A DNA stretch of 18,309 nucleotides from SbD1 sp049300095 (GTDB lineage: Bacteria; Desulfobacterota; Syntrophobacteria; Syntrophobacterales; Syntrophobacteraceae). The notes beneath the pieces are model-generated. The model did not search any database and was not told the origin of the DNA. It saw only the letters and a list, made by a program, of their open reading frames with translations. Location: positions 1 through 18,309 of the forward strand of contig JBAQYM010000216.1 in the NCBI GenBank assembly GCA_049300095.1, given 5' to 3'. Each line of letters begins with the position of its first letter. Positions within the stretch are counted from its first letter, which is position 1. The translations under genes were made by a program, and so were the position numbers. Shown piece by piece: positions 15,432 through 18,309 of this stretch.

Positions 15432-16193
15432 CTAGAACCTGTAGGTCACCCCCGCGAGAAGGGACCATGCATCGGCGATGTCCGCGAACGTGCCCTTTGC
15501 ACCCACATCCAGGTCGATATGTTCCGTTGCGGAAAAGATGACGCCCCCCAGCACGAACCTTTCCGGGGTGCCCGTCTGCCTGTCGTGGCTTCCATCCGCC
15601 CCGGCATTCGCGACAAGTTTTATCCGGCTCGTCGCCCTGTACTCGGCCGCAAGCGAAACGTGCCAGATGTCATCGTTTTCATTGAGGTGATTCTCGTTCC
15701 GGGTGTACCCGGCATTGGCATGAAACGTAAAGGGGGCAAGGTCCTTCGTTGCGATAAAAATGATGCGAGGCCTTAATTCGCCGGCCCCGAGGTCTTCTCC
15801 GTCATCGCCGGTGGGAAAGGCTATTCCCGGCTTCACCGCGAAGGAAAGTCCGTCTGATTCGAAAAAGCGCCATTTTGTCTCGAGGGTGACATCCCCGAGC
15901 CCCGCCGCCGATTTGCTCCCTTCGGGATCGCTCAACTTGAGATGGAGGGCCGGGACATCCAATATGATATCGACAGTCGGCGTAACGCCGCCTGTCAGGA
16001 TATTGTCGAAGCGGTCAAAACGGAGCGTGGCCCCGCTTCCCTCGGCGTGCAGGTGTTCGTAGCTGACCTCGATCTGGTACTTTCCCGTCCCCTGCGTGCC
16101 GGTATCGTCGGTGATGAGCGGCTGCGTCCCGTAACATGCCACGGGGATGAACAGCATGAAAACAATGGCGACACCTAGCATTCTGACCCGCAT
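15432..16193 (-). CDS. Outer-membrane beta-barrel protein, MetA phenol-degradation-like family
   Basis: A 253-residue exported protein. The ATG at 16193 has GGAGGAG upstream. Residues 1-22 form a signal peptide; the Cys near its end lacks a good lipobox, so cleavage after CYG is likelier than lipidation. The mature start TQPLITDDTGTQGTGKYQIE matches the opening of the family named 'putative MetA-pathway of phenol degradation', a group of outer-membrane barrels. The rest is alternating amphipathic strands and it ends in TYRF, with the terminal Phe used by the barrel-assembly machinery. The family name does not prove phenol transport. It is not a TolC/CusC-type factor, so it should not be read as the missing CusC. 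It precedes the radical SAM gene and diverges from the DUF134 gene. Confidence 0.75.
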   Translation of the reverse strand: MRVRMLGVAIVFMLFIPVACYGTQPLITDDTGTQGTGKYQIEVSYEHLHAEGSGATLRFDRFDNILTGGVTPTVDIILDVPALHLKLSDPEGSKSAAGLGDVTLETKWRFFESDGLSFAVKPGIAFPTGDDGEDLGAGELRPRIIFIATKDLAPFTFHANAGYTRNENHLNENDDIWHVSLAAEYRATSRIKLVANAGADGSHDRQTGTPERFVLGGVIFSATEHIDLDVGAKGTFADIADAWSLLAGVTYRF

Positions 16194-16466
16194 TGGTTAC
16201 TCCTCCGTTTGAAGAGCCGTGAATCGGCAAAAAAATAGGCCAAAAACGCTCTTCTCCGAGCGCCATTCGGCCTTCATGGCTCCAGTATTTAAACCGGCGG
16301 TGTGCTTTGCAGGGCTTCTCATCCCTTTTCCAATAGATGGTTATCTCAAATACGTTTCTCTGTCAATGAAATAGCTCCGATACCACCGCCGCCAACGCGG
16401 GTGCGGAGATTGGGGCTTGACAAGTTATTGGCATATGCTCATAATTGCCGCTACGGAGTAGACATA
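16194..16466. other. Divergent regulatory region
   Basis: No gene in 273 bases. The rightward promoter is clear (16417-16445). On the minus strand a TTGACA at 16366-16361 has only a poor -10 (TAACCA after 17 bases), so a leftward promoter for the outer-membrane protein gene is possible but weak. Confidence 0.5.
16417..16445 (+). promoter_or_regulatory. Sigma-70 promoter with palindromic operator-like site
   Basis: TTGACA at 16417-16422, 17-base spacer, CATAAT at 16440-16445 (6/6 and 5/6 matches). Transcription should start near 16452, just before the GGAG at 16455-16458 and the ATG at 16467. The spacer and -10 hold TTATtgGCATATGCtcATAA (16425-16444), a palindrome with 16 of 20 bases paired, well placed for a repressor. 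Confidence 0.75.
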
Positions 16467-16886
16467 ATGACAAGGCCAAAATGCTGCCGGAAAATCAGCG
16501 GAAAACCCCGGTGCGGACTTTTTATGCCCGTCGGCGCGCCCGCAATCCCGGAGGAGATCGTGCTGTCGATCGATGAATTCGAAGCCATACGGCTTGCGGA
16601 TTTGGAGGGACTTTACCAGGAAAAGGCAGCGGAGCAAATGAATGTTTCGCGGCAGACGTTCGGCAGAATCATCGAGTCGGCGAGGAAGAAGATGGCCCGG
16701 GCGCTTGTCGGCGGCTTTGCGCTTCGCATCGAGAAGGAGGAAGGGGCCTTCGAGAGGCGGTCTTTCGTGTGCCGCCGGTGCGCGCGGGAATGGGTCGCTT
16801 CCCGTGAGACCGAATCCCCTTCGCAATGTCCCGCCTGCGGGGGGCCCGGCATGAATTGCCCCGGGCATCCCGATGTGCGGGAATAA
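16467..16886 (+). CDS. DUF134 family putative DNA-binding protein
   Basis: A 139-residue protein. The ATG at 16467 is set by the promoter at 16417-16445 and by GGAG 8 bases upstream; the frame continues upstream to 16302 but across promoter DNA. Residues 1-90 match DUF134: TRPKCCRKI at the start, LSIDEFEAIRLADLEGLYQEKAAEQM, then a sigma-like helix-turn-helix MNVSRQTFGRIIESARKKMA (58-77). A C-terminal zinc ribbon is added, with CRRC (102-105) and CPAC (121-124). DUF134 proteins are usually next to NifX/NafY-like genes and are thought to regulate them; here the partner starts 87 bases downstream. The palindrome in its own promoter suggests autoregulation, possibly metal- or redox-linked through the Cys residues. 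The regulatory role is inferred. Confidence 0.85.
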   Translation: MTRPKCCRKISGKPRCGLFMPVGAPAIPEEIVLSIDEFEAIRLADLEGLYQEKAAEQMNVSRQTFGRIIESARKKMARALVGGFALRIEKEEGAFERRSFVCRRCAREWVASRETESPSQCPACGGPGMNCPGHPDVRE

Positions 16887-16973
16887 GTCTGACGGCGCCG
16901 GTTTCGGCTGTTTTCAGGTCTTATCCCACGGTTCCATTTGACAGTGTATCCGTTTCCAGAAGGAGAAAATGCA

Positions 16974-17355
16974 ATGAAGGTTTGTTTTCCCACAGAAAAC
17001 TACGAAGGGTTGGACAGTAAGGTATTCGGGCACTTCGGCTCCGCTCCGGCCTTTGTCATCGTCGATTCGGAGAGCCTGGGCTTCGAAGAGGTAAAAAATG
17101 ACGACCAGCACCATGCCCACGGCATGTGCCAGCCCCTGAAAGCGCTGGGCGGACGCCGGGTCGACGCCGTCGCGGTGGCCGGCATAGGGATGGGCGCCCT
17201 GATGAAACTCGGGGCACAGGGGATCAGGGTGTTTCGTGTCGTATCCGGAACGGTGCGGGAAAACGTCGCATTGTTGAAAGAGGGGAAGATTGCCGAATTC
17301 GGGCCGGAAAATACCTGCCAAGGGCACATGTCCGACGGAGGCTGCGCCCACTCCT

Positions 17356-17357
<2 letters not shown>
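16974..17357 (+). CDS. NifX/NafY-like FeMo-cofactor-binding family protein
   Basis: A 127-residue protein started at the ATG at 16974 with AAGGAG upstream. It matches the dinitrogenase iron-molybdenum cofactor family: VFGHFGSAPAFVIVD (17-31) is the signature loop, followed by HAHGMCQPLKALGG and VDAVAVAGIGMGAL, with a C-terminal Cys/His tail (CQGHMSDGGCAHS). In nitrogen fixers such proteins carry NifB-co or FeMo-co. In sulfate reducers and archaea, stand-alone members sit with DUF134 or Mrp/ApbC-like genes and may handle Mo-Cu-S or Fe-S clusters. No nif genes are present, so the latter reading fits better. It is second in a plus-strand set with the DUF134 gene and a DsrE-like gene. A heptamer array begins on its stop codon. 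Confidence 0.85.
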
Positions 17358-17446
<89 letters not shown>

Positions 17447-17539
17447 GAACACCCTCTGTCATGTCATCCATTCTCCGTCATCCGTCCTCCGTCCTCGGCG
17501 TCTCTGCGGTAAATCACAACGGAAAAAGGGAGGAGAGCA

Positions 17540-17890
17540 ATGGCAAATTTTCTGTTCGTTTTGAGCAAAGACGATGTGACACCGGCGACACGGTGCTTTC
17601 AGTTGGCCAAAATCGCTCATTCCAAGGGTCACCAGGTTGACGTGTTTTTCATTGACGACGGCGTGCTCTGGGCGAACAGGACCCGGGACCTCGACGTAAA
17701 GACCCCCACCGGCGATTGCCCGAATGATCATCTTCCCTACCTGGTCGAAAACCAGGTGCCGATAGGCGTCTGAATTCCCTGCGCCGACGCCCGTCAGGTT
17801 GACGAGGCGAAGTTTTTCCCCAACATGGCCCTGGACGGAGGTCCCCACCTGATCGACCTCGCGGCCGAAGCAACGGTATTTAACTTCTAG
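17540..17890 (+). CDS. DsrE-like protein, probable selenoprotein (in-frame TGA = Sec78)
   Basis: A 116-residue DsrE-family protein if TGA at 17771-17773 is read as selenocysteine; otherwise translation stops after 77 residues. GGGAGGAG precedes the ATG at 17540. The first part has MANFLFVLSKDD, QLAKIAHSKGHQVDVFFIDDGV (21-42) and VKTPTGD. After the TGA the same frame continues IPCADARQVDEAKF and ends LIDLAAEATVFNF before TAG at 17888-17890, as DsrE-like relatives do. Those relatives have a VCxPCAxAR motif; here it is V-U-I-P-C-A-D-A-R, so U78 replaces the first Cys of CxxC. A SECIS-like hairpin follows (17788-17809). DsrE-like proteins handle persulfide or thiol transfer; U78-C81 would form a selenenyl-sulfide pair. 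It is third after the DUF134 and NifX-like genes. A nonsense mutation is the alternative, but the position and hairpin argue against it. selA, selB, selC and selD are not in the window. Confidence 0.8.
17788..17809 (+). promoter_or_regulatory. Candidate bacterial SECIS element
   Basis: Stem arm CGCCCGTC (17788-17795) pairs over eight base pairs with the bases at 17801-17809, leaving one bulged A. The apical loop is AGGUU (17796-17800), with G in its second position. The loop begins 22 bases after the TGA, inside the spacing known for bacterial SECIS. The loop recalls the AGGUCU loop of E. coli fdhF. Folding was done by eye. Confidence 0.7.
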
Positions 17891-17936
17891 ACCCCGTTGC
17901 CGCGAACCGGCAGGGTCGATGCGGGGCGAGCTCCCC

Positions 17937-17951
17937 GGGCTGTTGCCCAAA
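17937..17951 (-). repeat. TTTGGGCAACAGCCC dispersed motif, copy 4
   Basis: GGGCTGTTGCCCAAA on the plus strand; exact complement of copy 1. Confidence 0.6.
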
Positions 17952-17991
17952 GGAAAAGTTGCGACAGGTGTGGGCAAAACAGGGCAGAGGT

Positions 17992-18027
17992 CTCCCCTCC
18001 CTTGGCGGGAGGGGCTGGGGGAGGGGG
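17992..18027. repeat. Pyrimidine/purine hairpin repeat, copy 2
   Basis: Identical over 36 bases to 9052-9087. Its last G bases run directly into the GGGCTGTTGCCCAAA motif at 18025, so two repeat families overlap here. Confidence 0.7.
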
Positions 18028-18039
18028 CTGTTGCCCAAA
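18025..18039 (-). repeat. TTTGGGCAACAGCCC dispersed motif, copy 5
   Basis: GGGCTGTTGCCCAAA, exact, 88 bases after copy 4 in the same orientation. Confidence 0.6.
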
Positions 18040-18060
18040 AAGATTGCGAACCATCACGGG

Positions 18061-18172
18061 AAAAGTGCAAACAGCCCAACCCCCAGTGGGAGCGGCTTGT
18101 AGCCGCGATGGACGTGAAAAGTGCAAACAGTCCAACCCCCAGTGGGAGCGGCTTGTAGCCGCGATGGACGTG
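18061..18172 (+). repeat. 56-bp tandem duplication carrying REP-like units
   Basis: Units 18061-18116 and 18117-18172 differ by one base (CAGCCCAAC against CAGTCCAAC). Each carries GTGGGAGCGGCTTGTAGCCG followed by CGATGG, a REP-like hairpin in which GCGGCT pairs with AGCCGC. Confidence 0.85.
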
Positions 18173-18244
18173 CCATGGCGGCGAATGCGCGTTCCAGTGG
18201 CAACGCCCCGGACTCTAACCGCGATCTCGTCGCTTTGGCACGCC

Positions 18245-18306
18245 CATCGCGGCTACAAGCCGCTCCCACGGATCTATTCCATAGCGGCTACAAGCCGCTC
18301 CCACGG
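18245..18306 (-). repeat. Two inverted REP-like units
   Basis: CGGCTACAAGCCGCTCCCAC occurs at 18250-18269 and 18285-18304, opposite in orientation to the tandem pair at 18061-18172. Head-on REP arrangements of this kind form larger hairpins. Confidence 0.75.
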
Positions 18307-18309
18307 ATT

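Larger units (their letters stand above)
17891..18309. other. Gene-free repeat cluster at the right end
   Basis: No gene found. It holds two GGGCTGTTGCCCAAA motifs, the second 36-base pyrimidine/purine repeat, a 56-bp tandem duplication with REP-like units and two inverted REP-like units. The window ends inside the cluster. Confidence 0.65.

Noticed and set aside
15432..16193. The outer-membrane protein as the missing CusC
   Set aside because: At 253 residues with a MetA-like N-terminus and no coiled-coil hairpins it does not resemble TolC/CusC factors of about 450 residues.
16302..16466. Upstream extension of the DUF134 protein
   Set aside because: It would cover a strong promoter, and the family N-terminus matches the start at 16467.
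17771..17773. TGA as a simple nonsense mutation making a pseudogene
   Set aside because: The downstream frame is intact and family-like to a natural stop, the TGA lies at the catalytic Cys, and a SECIS-like hairpin follows. A pseudogene remains possible but less likely.

Overview
This is a GC-rich bacterial window with one visibly AT-richer island (about 3.9-4.9 kb). Gene content (heavy-metal RND efflux, a P1B copper ATPase with an N-terminal Cys-rich domain, a DUF134 plus NifX-type pair, a DsrE-like protein with a probable selenocysteine codon) and the many short dispersed repeats suggest a Desulfobacterota/Deltaproteobacteria-like genome. That placement is inference; no rRNA or other phylogenetic marker is present.

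Layout, left to right. 1-1087: a small membrane-protein gene with promoter and terminator, then repeats. 1088-3673 (-): a GlnD-family protein whose nucleotidyltransferase motif is degenerate while the HD and two ACT domains look intact. 3990-4858 (-): a two-gene, translationally coupled AT-rich cassette of a DUF2188 protein and a TIR/nucleoside-deoxyribosyltransferase-like protein, a candidate defence or stress module. 5249-10867 (-): a copper/silver efflux cluster read as cusB, cusA, YHS-domain protein. 11789-14314 (-): a copper-type P1B ATPase. 14607-16193 (-): an outer-membrane beta-barrel protein followed by a radical SAM protein. 16467-17890 (+): DUF134 regulator-like protein, NifX/NafY-like protein, and a DsrE-like protein with an in-frame TGA. 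17891-18309: gene-free, REP-like and other repeats.

The most notable observation is the DsrE-like gene at 17540-17890. Its reading frame is interrupted by one TGA exactly where the family has the first Cys of a CxxC motif. The frame then continues with family-like sequence to a TAG, and a good bacterial-type SECIS hairpin follows the TGA. I read it as a selenoprotein (U78-I-P-C81).

The second theme is repeats. Four independent heptanucleotide arrays (17, 19, 5 and about 13 units) each sit within 0-12 bases of a gene boundary, three at stop codons and one just before the cusA start. Inverted 9-mer arrays bracket the copper ATPase. Two copies of a roughly 109-bp palindromic MITE-like element, several copies of a TTTGGGCAACAGCCC motif, pyrimidine/purine hairpins and REP-like units fill the remaining intergenic DNA.

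The metal genes probably work together: the P1B ATPase would move Cu(I) out of the cytoplasm, CusBA would export it across the periplasm, and the YHS protein could bind periplasmic copper. No CusC-type outer-membrane factor and no recognisable copper regulator lies in the window.
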